A stretch of 64,000 nt of DNA from assembly GCF_012273895.1 (NCBI RefSeq), contig NC_052105.1, forward strand, positions 6,424,716-6,488,715, written 5' to 3'. Positions 1 through 12,919 of the stretch are shown piece by piece. The stretch's first letter is position 1. Every line of letters starts with the position of its first letter. The translations under genes were made by a program, and so were the position numbers. A model generated the notes under the pieces. That model was given only the letters and a program-made list of their open reading frames with translations, made no database searches and was not told where the DNA came from. This DNA is from Zerene cesonia (Eukaryota > Arthropoda > Insecta > Lepidoptera > Pieridae).

Positions 1-325
1 GAGGTGTGATAGATTTGATGTAATGAATGTACATCACTTTGAAATATGTTGAATGAAACAACATAAAACATTGACTGCTTACCTCCAGTCTGTATAAATC
101 TGTCAACACATTACTCCGTGGTTAAACAATCGCAAATATAGAAAGTCTCTCAGAATTATGTTTTAATGGATTACGACTTACGTTATAATTTTAACCATTT
201 TTTTAATCAGATATATTGTTTTTATATGTTGTAAAAATGACTTCATTTATGCTTAAAAGGTTTGATGAACAACTAATACACGTTCCTCGTCAGACGAACC
301 AAAATTATTGTGGCTTCATTTCTAG
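1..325 (+). other. 3' part of intron 1 of transporter gene A
   Basis: This is non-coding, AT-rich sequence ending in a pyrimidine-poor but usable acceptor (TTTCTAG, 319-325) directly before a transporter exon. I see no repeat or RNA gene in it. The first exon of gene A must lie upstream of the window. Confidence 0.7.
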
Positions 326-3300
326 GTGTAAAGTCGAGGGCTGTGAAAAGACCTACAACGATACATCATGGCTGCACTATGCTATACCCACCGACCCTGA
401 GAGGGACGCCCCAGCCAGCTGCTTGAGATATGCCCCTAAGAATAATAGCACAGTGGAACAATGCCTTCCCGAAGAGTTCTCCAATATTACCATACCTTGT
501 GACAGTTACGTTTATGAAATTAATGGATCTTTGGTTAAGGAGGTAGAAACATCTACTAGTATTATAAATGCAAAAGTACCTCTGTGTGAGACTTCTAAAG
601 TACTAAACTGACTTTGGTGTAATTAGGGATAGGGAAAGACTAAACCTTGGGAAAAGGTAAAGGTACTTTTATTAAGAAAGCATAACGAGATAGGCATGAA
701 TTAGGGGATTGATATGTACATCTATACGCGATAAAGTGAAGTGCACGCGAGCGAAGCCATAATCGGCAAGCTAGTATTAATAAAACAGACTAGTGTTAAA
801 CAATGAGCGAGATACTTTATTGTAAAATGATTTGCTTTGTTTACCATTGGCAGAATGTTGTGGTTTGCATTATAAATGTTTTGTAAACATTCAACCTTCT
901 GCAGCTAAAACGTATAATTTTTTCATGAAGATACGGTACATTAAATACGATGATCAAATTCTAATTTCTCCTTAGCCATAATATCCAATAAACGTAGGGG
1001 AGCAATTGACCAGCAAAAGTACGCGAAGGGTTACCATGACAACTTAAAGCAGTTTTAATTCCAGTGTAGGGAGAATCTATATTTTAGACGATTTACAGTT
1101 TTATAGCTTTCCTACACTGGAATTAGTATTTCTTTAAGACGTCATGGTAATTCCCTACTTTTTTCCTGCAAATTCTTACATTAACGTCATCTCGGCAGAA
1201 ATAGGAAGACTTCTTAAGACTATGTCTTTAATTATTACACCGTCTACACAAAACAGAGTCAATTTTGCAACTTCAGTTAATACAGCCGAACCTTAGCCAT
1301 ACCCAGTCTATCATCATTGACCAAACTTCTCAAATTTCAGTTCGATCTAGGTTGCCAAGAATGGAAGCGAGCGCTTGTCGGCACCGTCCACAACAGCGGC
1401 ATGTTCGTGGCCATGTTGTTTACTGGCATTTTGTCGGACAAGTATGGACGAAAGACCGCAGTTGGTCTGGCGGCTACCGCCAGCTGCACTTTTGGCATTA
1501 TACGCGCTTTCGCGCCTAATTATAATACGTATCTGTCCATGCATTTCTTCGAGGCCGCGCTGGGAGGGGGACTGTACCCTTCGGCTTATGTTCTGGGTGA
1601 ATATTTTAGCTATTTCTAATTAATTAATTAAAATGCATCAAAGTCATGTTATAGGGAGATATATTCTAACCATTGTATTACACGTGTGGTTATTGAATTT
1701 TTGGATTGAATGAAAATGTAGTTATTTTTATTTAAAGTAAATTGTTAACATTAAGTATTAATAAAATATGAAAAATATACTTATGTAGATAAATAAAGGG
1801 TTAGATAGAATATGAATTTACGTTATTATTAATTATTAATAACATAAATATCATTCAATTAATATATTTATTCCACAGCGGTCGAGCTGGTGGGCCTTAA
1901 ACAGCGAGTGATAATTTCCGCTATGTGTAATATGGCCTTCGTAGTAGGGGTCGTGATACTCGATCTCCTGGCTTGGGTAATCAGCAACTGGAGGACCTAC
2001 ATCCTCATATTATATAGCCCCGCTATCATAGTGGGCTTATATGTATGGCTAATGAACGAAAGCGCCCGCTGGTTACTAAGCAAAGGCAGAAAAGAAGACG
2101 CCATCAAAACCCTGAAACGCGCCGCCAAAATCAACAACATGGATCCAACGAAACTCGACCTCGACGCGCTGAGCGATCCCCTACTTCGAACGGAAGTGCA
2201 GACGGACAAGAAATCACAGTTCTCGAAGGCGATACGCTCGAGTATTATATGGAAGCGTTTGGTGATTTGCTCTTTCTTGTGGCTTACTTGCTCGCTGGTT
2301 TACTACGGGTTGTCGATCAATTCTGTTTCGTTGAGCGGCAACAAGTATGTCAGTTTCATGCTGGTGGTTCTTGTAGAGATACCAGCGTATATTGTTGTGG
2401 TGATAGTGCTTGATAAGTATGGGAGGAAGAAGACAATGATAGTGAACTATGCAACCTGTGCTGTCACCAGCTTGCTGTTCGCGTTCTTGCCTAAAGGTAC
2501 GTAATATTTATCTACTATTCATTTTATGTAGGGAAACAAAAGATTGATTGTACAGTGGAATATATTAGTAGAGGCGTCAGGTCTGCTATCGACCTTCCCT
2601 TTTCTATGCCTCTTCAAATGTTCATTGGGGGTAGTGCTTACCATCTGGCAACCCAGCAGCTCCAGTGCCGACGGTGACATAAAAATAAATAAACTGGGAA
2701 ATCAATTTTACGTAGTGTTTAATTATTTTCATTTAAAATTCCATCTAAATCGGTGCATTGGTTTACCTGTTAAATCGTTACAGACATATTTCGCATTTAT
2801 AACACTAGTGTGGATTGATGGCGCACTTAGCAAGATTAAAATAAGCATCCTATGTCACTATTTATATCATATGTTGAAGCTTGTTACTTCAAGTGCTAAC
2901 TTTAAGTTATGTCGCGAACTTAGACCGCTTCCTAGAGCTAACTGAAACTTGAACATTTATGTATTCAATTAGACTTCTTATAGAAGCATTTTAAGAGACA
3001 TAACACAGTTTTACATTTAGCACGGGGCCAATATTTCAAACCTGGGAAGTGCTGAATTCGAAGCTCTTCACATACGAACTACCACTTGCGCCAAGTATCA
3101 TCAAACTCCGCTCAGTGGGTTGCGTGAAAGACTGACAAACATACATTCATCTTCACCTATCATTCAGTTTCGACATAATCAATACTATGCATACTAATAA
3201 TACAATGCTGCAAAGAGTTTGTTTGTTTGAACACACTAATCTCAGGAACTACAGGACCGGTTCCAATAATTTTTTCACTTGAATTTATGCGTGATCTCGT

Positions 3301-6300
3301 GATCTGAGTGTTAAGGCTATAAATGCACCACGGGCGAAGCCGGGGCGGACAGCTAGCGTTCGGACCGTAGCGTATAATAAAGGATTACAGACCGACAGAA
3401 AGCGTTATATTTAACTGTCCTACAAAGAAGTTAAATATAAACTAATCAGAGCGAAACAAAAGCATAGACAACTACTGAAACCGGTCAAACTTAAATCACT
3501 TTTTTCAACCGATTTCAATAAAAGAGTACATCAATTCGACTTTATTTTTATGTGTTTATTACCTCAAAGCTTTACTGGGTGAAGAGATTTTTATGATAAT
3601 CTAAATATTTTATACATTTCACATTTCAAAAACTATCGAAAATTGTTATGATAACACATACTGCTTACAATTTAACGCATTAAATTTTGGTAGCTAATAA
3701 TCTTATGTAAAAATTAGTATGTATATAGTATGGAACCCTTATATTTCCAACTAGCGGTCCGCTCCGGCTTCGCCCGTGGTACATATATAGCCTATAGCTT
3801 TCCTCAATAAATGGGTTATCTAACACTGAAAGATTTTTTCAATTCGGACCAGTAGTTCCGGAGATTAGTGCGTTCAAACAAGCAAACAAACAAACTCTTC
3901 AGATTTATAATGTTAGTATAGATTTATGGTTAAGGTTCTGGTCGGGGATGTAAATTAACCAGCTCCCGTGGCCCCTTCACTAAAAGCGGCACAGAACAGA
4001 ACACTCGTGGGTTTTTAGTCGGAAAGAATCCGACATAACCCACGGCACCTTTCCTCAAGGCCGTGGCTATCCAAGTTAGATTTCCCCGGTCATAAAATGG
4101 CTCGGTTTATCTTATGTAAGATTTCCCAAATAAAATAATGGTTCGGTTTATTTATGTAGGACAAGCTATTCGTCCCGGTTTCGCCCGTGGTACAAATATA
4201 GCCTTGCCACTCAATGAAGTTGCAGTTTTAATAGAGAAAGAAATATTTAAAACGGTCCAGTGTTTTTTTGCGTTATAACGTTACAAACATACATCTCTTT
4301 ATAATATTCGTATAAATAACTTACACATACAACTTATTTACGCACAGAATGTGATTAAACCCACAGAAACATTTATTCTTAATATATAAATATGCGTGGG
4401 ATTCTCTTGCTTTTATTGACCTAGATCGTGTTGTGAAATCCGAATACACGTGTATATTAATCGATTGCGAAGCACATTTCATTAATGAGTATTTTATCAC
4501 TACACTAGCTGCGCCCCGCGGTTTCACCCGCGTAAGTCCGTATCCCGTAATAATATCGGGATAAAAAGTTGCCTATATGTTATTCCAGTTGTCCAGCCGT
4601 CTACGTACCAAATTTCATTGCAATCGGTTCAGTAGGTTTTGTGTGAAAGAGTAACAAACACAAACACTTGCTTACAAACTTTCGCATTTATAATATTAGT
4701 AGGATAGGACAGGATTTAAGAAAAACGTCGTGAAATGCACAATTAGCGCTGTTAAAACCACGCATGATTGTTTGTTATAAAATAATTTTCTTACGAATAG
4801 TATTTATTACTTTCTTATTCAATGTCTTTCTCAAACTCAAACAATTATTCATTCAACTAGACTTGTTATGGAAGCAATATATCGACAAAATATATTAAAA
4901 TACTTACCGCCCGTTTGAAAAGCAGTTTCTATTAACCTGACCTAAGGTCAGATGCATGGGGATTTTCCTACACCATGTGGTTCAGCTGCGAGTGTAATTT
5001 AAGAACCATTTAACGTAAATATTGGTGTCCCGTTTAGGTATACCTAGACCTGGAACACACTTCCGACAGTCAAAAGTACTTGAAGTCCTAATACACAGAA
5101 AATAAGCTGCATATTCCATCATCTTCTTTTAATATTCTCTGTTTATGTTACTTTTACCGCCTCCTTAGGAAAGTGGTTAGAGCGTGAGCGTAGAAAACTA
5201 TCCTATAGCACTCGGGAACAATGTAGCTTTCTTTTGGTGAAAGAAATTTCAAAATCGGACCAGTAGTTTCGGAGCCTTTACGGTACAAACAAACAAAAAA
5301 AATCCTCGTTATTATATTTGTAGACTAACTGAATTACTGTGCATGACCTACGTCCTTCGTACTAAAGGATCATATTTTTATCCATTTTTTAAATTGTAAT
5401 AATAAAAACATCAACCAATATATGAGCAATTACATAACTGATAAGAATTAATGCTACTCTGAGTTATTAACGACTATCAAGTCTATTAAGGTAGGCCATG
5501 ATTAATGATCAAATAAATAATATTACTTGTGTATAATGTAACACAATACATAATATAACAGACCTTGTAACGCATATTGAATGTCAAGTATAGTTATTTT
5601 TAGACTCGTAACATTATACCTATCATGAACAATATTTTACCTAAATATTTTCTACATGTTGCATTAAGCGGTTTCACTCACGGACGAAGCCACGGGCAAT
5701 AGTATCATGTATAAACTACGTTATTTTAGTCTCATTAAAATCCATTCCATTGTTTTTACGTGAAAGAATAACAAACATCCATCTTATTAGATACTTGATT
5801 TACTTAAGATAACTGAACCTATTAACAGTGTTTCGAGTAAATAAGTGTCAATAAATTGTCTAAGCATTTAATAAGTTTCAATACTAATATTATAAAAAGG
5901 TAAAGTTTGTGACGTTTTAGAAGATAATCTCTGGATCTGAGTACAAATTTCTTTCCCTGAGCAAAATAATACCAAAACGTGCACTAAATAGAAGCTATTT
6001 TTCTACACCGGCACTATTACCCTGTACTATCATACCTAACCTTTTCAAAAGTTTACAACGAGTATAATTTTTTCAGGTAACTGGTGGTCCATTGTCTTGT
6101 ATCTAATAGGCAAATGGAGCGTCACGCTAACATACAGCTCAGTGTACATCTACGTGTCTGAAGTGTTCCCCACGAACATGCGACAGATGCTGTTGAGTGT
6201 TTGCTCCACTTCGGGCAGGATTGGTTCGCTTATTGCACCTCTAACTCCACTACTGGTAAGTCATTAAGTGGTTTAATGGTAGTCCTACTAATATTATAAA

Positions 6301-6987
6301 CTAGCTGCGCCCCGCGGTTTCACCCGCGTAAGTCCGAATCCCGTAGGAATGTCGGGATAAAAAGCCTTGCCTATATGTTATTCCAGTTGTCCAGCTATCT
6401 ACGTACCAAATTTTATTGCAATCGGTTCAGGAGTTTTTGCGTGAAAGAAATTTTGATAATTATTTGCAATAAATTTGTCTTAAGCTATATTAATAACAAA
6501 TCTAGACATGAATAAAAAATGCTCAAGCAAAACGTGAAATTTCCATAGTTTCTTAGTAAAGTATACCATACAAAAATGTATAATACTGAGGTACTATTAA
6601 GGCTCGCATCGCTGGCCTCGAAAACATAGCCTTTTTGGCTTTATTCTTGAAAATGATATGTCCTTTTATTTGAAAATTAAAACACATTGCATTTGAAATA
6701 CTATTTTAAAGAAATACATCGCGTATCGAAGACGATATATTAGAATTTAAAGCTCAATCTTCGATGCCTTCTTTCAACTCATCAACAATTCTATCGTTCT
6801 ATTCCAGTCGCTATACCACAAATCCATGCCGACTGTTATATTCGGTGGCATGTGCATCATTTGCAGCATGCTGGTACTCCTTCTACCGGAGACGCGTAAC
6901 ATGCGGCTGCCAGATACGATAGAAGAAGCAGAGGAACTCTCGAAAATGAGGGACAGAACTGACCGATCGCTGGATACTGTGAAATAG
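326..6987 (+). CDS. organic cation transporter, SLC22/Orct-like (gene A), 5' end outside window
   Basis: This is a plasma-membrane transporter of the major facilitator superfamily, SLC22 branch, which moves organic cations, carnitine or related solutes. I join exons 326-542, 1341-1596, 1879-2496, 6077-6255 and 6808-6987 (stop TAG). All junctions are GT-AG and stay in frame, giving 482 residues; a paralogue-like exon 1 of about 60 residues is missing upstream. The first exon here encodes the large extracellular loop with several cysteines and N-glycosylation sites (NNST, NIT, NGS). Next come the MFS loop motif SDKYGRK, the ESARWLLSKGR motif after TM6, a second DKYGRKK in the TM8-9 loop, the SEVFPTNMRQ motif, and the C-terminal PETRNMRLPDTIEEAEEL signature. 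Exon 3 (256 nt) and exon 5 (179 nt) match gene B exactly in length and phase. No disabling change is seen. The substrate cannot be read from sequence. Confidence 0.93.
1016..1165. repeat. foldback (MITE-like) element in gene A intron 2
   Basis: Arms 1031-1070 and 1111-1150 are inverted copies pairing at 34 of 40 positions around a 40-nt loop. The outer 10 bp (TTACCATGAC/GTCATGGTAA) and the inner 15 bp pair perfectly. Weaker similarity extends outward to about 1016 and 1165. No target duplication was identified. Confidence 0.75.
2570..2690 (+). repeat. 3' fragment of a lepidopteran SINE/LINE-tail repeat (family S3)
   Basis: The stretch resembles the end of the fuller copy at 30821-31160: GGCGT.AGGTCTGC, ATGCCTCT.CAAATGTTCAT, GCTTACCATC, then GCCGAC.GT.ACATAAA. 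It lies in gene A intron 4 just after exon 4. The open frame over it is not a gene. Confidence 0.7.
3184..3356 (+). repeat. Helitron-like element, family H2
   Basis: It carries the H2 body (GAGTTTGTTTGTTTGAAC, then CTAATCTCAGGAACTAC) and the H2 3' end (GGGCGAAGCCGGGGCGGAC.GCTAG). The 3' end folds as a GC-rich hairpin before CTAG. It lies in gene A intron 4. Confidence 0.75.
3751..3922 (-). repeat. Helitron-like element, family H2, near full length
   Basis: Read on the minus strand it runs from TCTATACTAACATTATAAA through GAGTTTGTTTG and the CTCCGGAACTACTGGTCCGA region to the GCCGGAGCGGACCGCTAG terminus. It sits about 400 bp after a copy in the opposite orientation. Confidence 0.8.
3941..4095 (+). 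repeat. unclassified interspersed repeat R4
   Basis: It shares the blocks CTCCCGTGGCCCCTTCAC, TCCGACATAACCCACGG and CCGTGG.TATC with copies at 27000-27135 and, inverted, 31735-31882. It is therefore a dispersed repeat. I see no terminal structure that would classify it. Confidence 0.7.
4505..4704 (-). repeat. Helitron-like element, family H1, full length
   Basis: On the minus strand it begins TCCTACTAATATTATAAA and ends GCGGGTGAAACCGCGG, GGCGCAGCTAG. This is the most frequent repeat in the window (17 copies or fragments). The 5' TC, 3' hairpin and CTAG with no inverted repeat are Helitron hallmarks. It resembles the non-autonomous lepidopteran Helitron-like elements known as Lep1. That assignment is inferred. 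Confidence 0.8.
5158..5200 (+). repeat. 5' fragment of tRNA-derived SINE, family S2
   Basis: The fragment CCGCCTCCTTAGGAAAGTGG plus TTAGAGCGTGAGCGTAG matches the tRNA-like head of the full SINE at 39176-39373. Only the A-box half survives. Confidence 0.65.
6283..6449 (-). repeat. truncated H1 element abutting an H1 5' end in opposite orientation
   Basis: An 18-nt plus-strand H1 start (TCCTACTAATATTATAAA, 6283-6300) is followed immediately by an H1 3' terminus reading on the minus strand (from 6301). The second copy breaks off near 6449. It lies 28 bp after the exon 5 donor of gene A. Confidence 0.7.
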
Positions 6988-7600
6988 GAACTGATCAATC
7001 TCTTGATGCTAGATAATTTTATTTGTATAATTGAGTGTGGACCAAAAGTAGTAGTATTAGCAAGTAGTGTTTAGTGTGCGATCCAACAAAGTATAGGATC
7101 GCGCGCCATATTGTGACGTCATAGCTGATAATTTTAGTCGAATTAATAAAATTTGTTTTCAAAATTAATGTAAGGCGACATAATAGTTACGTTACCGTTA
7201 CGTTACGTAAACCGTTAGTCACGGCCTAAAATGACAATAATGTTAATCGTATTTTAAAATGATATTTGACACATAAAGGGCAATGTAGTTCCTATCCTAA
7301 GTTGGATCGCATTATATTTGTGATTAATTATGTTTTTTTTTGGAGTGTGAGGGTTGTTTTGTGTAGAAAGAAAATATCGTGATACTTTTTCTTATAGTGA
7401 CCTTAATTTATTAATGAGAGAGTAAAAGTTAATAATCTGTGAATCAATGACAAATGGAATATTGTTGACATACTCTTTGTTTATTTGCATTTAGGAATTG
7501 ACAGTTATTAAAACGCGTTTTTTGCCATTTTTGGAACTTTACAAAATGCGGGTAGATGAAATAATAATAAAGAAATAGCGTTTAAAACCTTGGTGGTTTA
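6988..7600 (+). other. 3' UTR and downstream flank of gene A
   Basis: The stretch follows the TAG stop at 6985-6987 and is AT-rich with no open frame. A polyadenylation signal candidate is the AATAAA at 7566-7571. A short CpG-containing tract (GCGCGCCATATTGTGACGTC, near 7100) is the only distinctive sequence. Confidence 0.5.
7566..7571 (+). terminator. candidate polyadenylation signal of gene A
   Basis: A canonical AATAAA lies about 580 nt after the gene A stop codon. Nearer variants could be used instead, so this is tentative. Confidence 0.4.
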
Positions 7601-10362
7601 ATATATTTTACTTAAATTCACAATTTTTTTATTGCAATGTCACTTATTTTATTACTGCGGGCCTTAAACGGCGCTTAACAATTAATTATTGAAAATATTT
7701 ATTCAGTGTCATAATAAGATCCAAGTGTTTTTATTGAATCAAATTGACACGCAACTGGAAAATTAAAAATATTCCACAAGCGTTCTGAATACATATATTT
7801 ATTAATACTGTTATCATTTAATTGGATTTTATTATAACTGCGAGATCATTGAATCTTGAATAGTTGTTTAATGTATAATTATTTATAACTTCATAGATGT
7901 ACTTAGTTATGTTGTCAATTCTTGATATTAGTGACCTTGATATCCTATTATAACTTCAATACATTTTTGTAATTTTAACTGACAGATAAGCTAAAGGGAA
8001 CATATCAGGTAACTGTGAAGTCAGCACTACGTCTCATATCAACCGATATAAATAAACACGTGTTTAATTTGTGATAAAAACAATTTTATCGTCAATGGCT
8101 CTTAATTTCTTAAATTACCCGCTATTATTTAAATAGTAAAATAAATCTTCAACAATAGATATTAAACTATATGACAGACATTGTTAAAAACCACGATAGC
8201 GATAAAGTTTTAAAACGATTTTATTTTTACGGCGTCTTTAAAGCACAATGGGAGTATCTTCATCAAATAATTCTATTGTAGCAACACTGTTGTTACAATG
8301 GCGTATACATTACAGGGTATTGCCATGTAAAATATATAAAATGTTTATATGATGTCTTCGTGTTTGTTTGAACCAAAATACAGAAAGACCAATTTTTAAT
8401 AAAGTTTAAAAGGTCTTAGAAAAAATCATCTATTTAACCCGGGTTCAAACTCAAAAATTCTATGAAAATTCGTTAATTTCGAGGTTAAATAGATAGAATT
8501 AAACAGCCAATTTTATAAATGTTGAAATTTAATCGAAGGCACATTTACATTAAAACTATACTTAAATTATCTTAGACTCCTATCATTCTGAAATAAATCA
8601 AAAACCTTAAAAAATAATCTCATTATAATTAACCAATTAAGTATTCTAATTAAATTTTGCGTGTATTTGTAAATACGTAATATAATACTTACATAAAAAA
8701 ATTAACAAATATCGAAATATTAAAATCGAATAAAAAATAATGTTTAACTATAATACTGTAGTAATAAATAATAACGAATAGAAATATGCCGGATATGTAA
8801 TAAACTTACACAATGTCCAATGAAAACGTCAATTATCAAATGATTAACAACGTATTGACCAATAGAAGCGCAGAAAATCCGCGGGAAACTCATAAATCCA
8901 TAGAACATCTAAAAATATATTATTTAAATGAACTGAATGAATTATTAACATACTTAATAGGCATTTAAATAAATTTAAATAGCTATAAATTGATTCTTAT
9001 TTGTTTTTCTTGATAAATAGGTATTCTTTTTATATAATTAAATAAGCATTTTTATAATTTTCTTACGGTTTTAATAATTATATATGTATGAAGAATTATA
9101 GTTAAGATAACTTTCTAGTATATTCTTATTGTTTAAAAATTGCAATCGCTGAAAAAGATCAACTTCCTTTTAAACCAAAAAATTATGCCATTGTTTAAGT
9201 TTTAATAGAATTCACAATGTTTATTAACCGACGTTCCTAAAAACGATGATGGTTTTCAATTAGATTAGATTGTATATTATTTTATGGTTTTGTTATTTGA
9301 TAGCACCGGGTGAACCAACCGATGTGATTTCTCTTGTTTTGTGACGTGATTTTTGTTTGTTTGATAGGAAATTGATATAATATGGTCCTATTTAATAATT
9401 TGCTGTTCACTGGGGACGTCGGTAACCTTTTATATAGAAAATAATTTTATGCAATTAATTAATATAGAATGTTTTTTCCTTTACCCTTTTTATTTATACA
9501 TAATTTTAATATACCATTTAAATAAATAATAAGCAATAATACTATTATCTAAGTATAATTTAATTTATAGAATATCAAATTTGCACAGTATTTAAGACTT
9601 TTCACATACCCAAACATCATATGAACGCAATTATTATTAATTAGTTTTATAAATAAAACATATTTATTATTTATAATAATTATGTTAATAAGAGTTTCTC
9701 TAAAAGTTAGCTGAACTGTTGTTTCATAACCAATTTACAGTCAATTGCGTATACAATCACAAGATTTTCATTTCACTATAAAACCAAAAAATGTACTAAA
9801 TAAAAATTCAAATTTGGCAATTTTTAATCACATATTCAATTCTGGCAGAATGTATTGAAGATTTGTTAATTTTATTGAATATTTACAGTTAACTTTGCTT
9901 TTACATACAGATAATGTGTAACCATAAAGAATAGACTGAGTACAAAAGTTTGCGAACAAAACAAAATAAAAAAAAATCTATTTCAGCATATCTTGAGCCA
10001 GTAATCAGACTTTTTCATATGCCTATATAGGTAAATAATTTAATTGTGAAAACCTTTGAATTATTTTGAATCAAAATGTACATGTTATTCACGGTTTAAT
10101 AAATTATGAAATATATTTGTGCCTTCTTTATTTAGCCCCGAGATACCTAATATTTATGTGTTTTAATGCCTGGCCTGACAAAAATCTATTTGTTCTTAAA
10201 ATACTGGATTATTTTAATTGATTAAATGTAATAAATGTAAATTTATCGACATTTTCACTAAATGGATATAATTAATTGACAATAATAATTATGATTTCTA
10301 TAAAAATAGACAATTAAATTTTTAGTTTTATAGCATGGAAATGCCTTATTAATAAGATATTT

Positions 10363-10435
10363 TCACGGATGGCCGAGCGGCTAGGCGTTGCTTCGGTTTG
10401 GCAAAAAGACACGGGTTCGAATCCCGTCCCGATCA
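10363..10435 (+). repeat. tRNA-derived element with A and B boxes
   Basis: It has a type-2-like A box (GGCCGAGCGGCTAGGCG) and a perfect T arm (ACGGG TTCGAAT CCCGT), followed by a T run. The 17-nt anticodon arm closes well (TTGCT/GGCAA). The acceptor arms do not pair and the base before the apparent anticodon is C, not U. The flanking TTTTAGTTTTATAGCAT recurs beside the copies near 25300 and 29770, so it is a dispersed tRNA-derived repeat, not a working tRNA gene. Confidence 0.6.
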
Positions 10436-11624
10436 TTTTTTTTCAACTCTTTCAAAATTTATTATTTTCTACAGAAAATGTCAGTAAGTTTCCATTTCCT
10501 CTAGAAATTGAAATGCTTAATCGATAAATAATATAAATAGTATATAATGTGGGGAAAATCTTGAAAATAAATTTCTTATAATTAAATGTAATAAATGAAT
10601 TCGTGCTAGTTAGACCGCTTACAAATCAACAACGGCTAAAGGAATTTTAATGATTTCTGATTTGTTAGATTTCTCTTCGCTTAATAAGAAAATCACAAAA
10701 AATCTACCCGGACAGATTCAAGCAACTAATATAGTATAGATAGTCCCCAATATAAACCACAGAGTATACAGCGCTTACAAACATTTTGCATGTTTGTCAC
10801 AGAGCTATTAAATATTTGATTAAACCTAAGTAATTGCTAAGATATTCCCAAGACCAGCTTGCGGCCGATCGCGGAACGCATGAATTATTAAAATCTACGA
10901 CAATTAATTATTACGGAAACGCTAGCAAATAAATGGGTGCTATATTCAAACTAGTTGATGCTCGCGGATTTGCCTATGATCACTGATATTCATTCCTACT
11001 GCACGTTATAACATCATCGAGATAGCAAAAACCAAAGTTTTATTTATAAACAGGTACATCAACAGATCGCACATGTTTCCAATGGTTAATGAAAATACTC
11101 AGCTCCCCCGACAACACACTTAGTACAATTTTGAAGAAACTTCCAAAAAACGGAGGAAGTTTTAGCTTCTACGTTCTTTAATTTTTTCGTAGATAATATG
11201 TTTATCTATATTTTTCGGTAACTGTGAACCAATCAATGTTTTTATTTAGTTCTACAAGGTGTCTCCATTACCATTAAGTCAGGATGAGATAAACGAAATC
11301 TCATGGAAATCGATGATACTAGCTAATGTATGAAATCTCTGAAGTCAATTTTAACCCACGTCCCGGTTCCCGATTAAGGTTAAGTAAAAACGCAATAACC
11401 TAATACTATTGAGCAGAGCTGACCTGGTGATGGAGTCTGGAGGTGGATTGGGGAACTCCTCAACGGCGAACACACTATAATATCACCCAATTATATTTAC
11501 ATGACGTGATTATACCCATGGTTGGTTGCAGGCGAGAGAACTCCTCAAGGATGAATACTGCAGATACATTTCATAAACGGTTTTATCCATAGTAAACTGT
11601 TCTAAATCTTACTATGCAAATAAA

Positions 11625-11796
11625 TCTATACTAATTTTATAAAGTTGAAGAGTTTGTTCGTTTGTTTGTTTGAACGCACTAATCTCAGGAACTACTGGTC
11701 CGATTTGAAAAATTCTTTCAGTGTTAGATAGCCCATTTATTGAGGAAGGCTATAGGCTATATATGTACCACGAGCGAAGCCGGGGCGGACCGCTAG
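11625..11796 (+). repeat. Helitron-like element, family H2, full length
   Basis: This is the best reference copy of H2. It starts TCTATACTAATTTTATAAAG, continues with repeated GTTTGTTTGTTTGAACGCAC and CTGGTCCGATTTGAAAAATT, and ends GCGAAGCCGGGGCGGACCG plus CTAG. Confidence 0.85.
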
Positions 11797-12919
11797 TATT
11801 CTATAACGCTCATGAATGATGTTATTATGTACTATTCTATTCATAAAAAAAATTCCAAATTTAGGTGCAATCCTTATGACATAGCTAAAATATAACTTCG
11901 TATGGTTATCTTTTATAAATATTGATATGGTAAATTTCTCAGATGTTTTATCTATAATAAATACTATTCAGTTATTCGAGAGGAACAAATTCAATAAATT
12001 AAAGATGTCGAAGAATGCTCCGTCCTTTCTTGAGTTATAATTTATAAATTGCGTAACTATCCAAACAATGTTTTTGACAATTTGAACGAAAGAAATGTAG
12101 AAATAGTTTTACTACTTTTATACATTCTTTCATCATTCAGCATCTAACAAATCGATGTACCTGAATTTTGATATAAACGACACAATTACGTATAGGTCGC
12201 TTATTATCCTATTCCATCCACAAATCCACCATTCTATTTTCTATTTTTATCTATCTTCTTATATAATGAACGTGAAAGTTTGTGAGGATGTATCGTATGA
12301 TTGTTACTCGCGAAAACCCCCGAATGCATTTTGATGACACTTGACAGGGTCATAAACTAAAGAATTACTTAATTTGCCGGTTCGTCAATGTGTGAAGCCG
12401 CAAAACACAACTAGTACTATTACAGATATTTTGAATTAATTAAGTTACAATTACCCGTGGATTTAAAAAGCGACAGTTGAACAAACCATGATAGATTTTA
12501 GCAATTGATAAATATGATTATTCAAAGTAACTCGCAGCTCAACTTACCCAAAAATTTTAATTAAAAAGTTGACCATTCAAGTGGACATACAACATATCAT
12601 CACCATCTCCACATATGACACATCAATCTGTAATGGAAAACTTGATGAAATCGCAAGGAAGCGGCATTTCGTAGAACCAGACATATCTTGCTCCACGCGA
12701 AACGCACATTCTTTAAAAAAATCCACACAATACACAGACTAAATATAACCACAGTATAACTAAAGCTAAGCCATCTTCATGCCCTACATCTAGCATCTTA
12801 TAAGTACAAAAACATCTCCCATCTTTCCAATCTAGACAATGCATATTTTAATACCGCTGGAGGCTTTCAAATAATTTTAACACCTAGTTCTGAGTGATTG
12901 CAAGACGCAAGTATTAAGA

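Larger units (their letters stand above)
7601..12900. other. AT-rich intergenic region between the transporter genes
   Basis: I find no coding region on either strand. It contains the tRNA-like element near 10363 and the H2 copy at 11625-11796. Between 11440 and 11560 the phrase GAACTCCTCAA occurs twice with similar surroundings, a diverged short repeat. The stretch 7600-10300 is essentially featureless AT-rich DNA. Confidence 0.6.

Noticed and set aside
216..325. Coding extension upstream of gene A exon 2
   Set aside because: The frame is open to an ATG at 216, but the sequence before 326 is unlike the transporter family. The paralogue shows a splice acceptor at the equivalent point.
2544..2945. 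133-residue open frame after gene A exon 4
   Set aside because: It lies in an intron and begins in an S3 repeat fragment. It has no recognisable domain.
10363..10435. Functional tRNA gene
   Set aside because: The acceptor arms do not pair, base 33 is not U, and the flanks are repeated elsewhere. I call it a tRNA-derived repeat.
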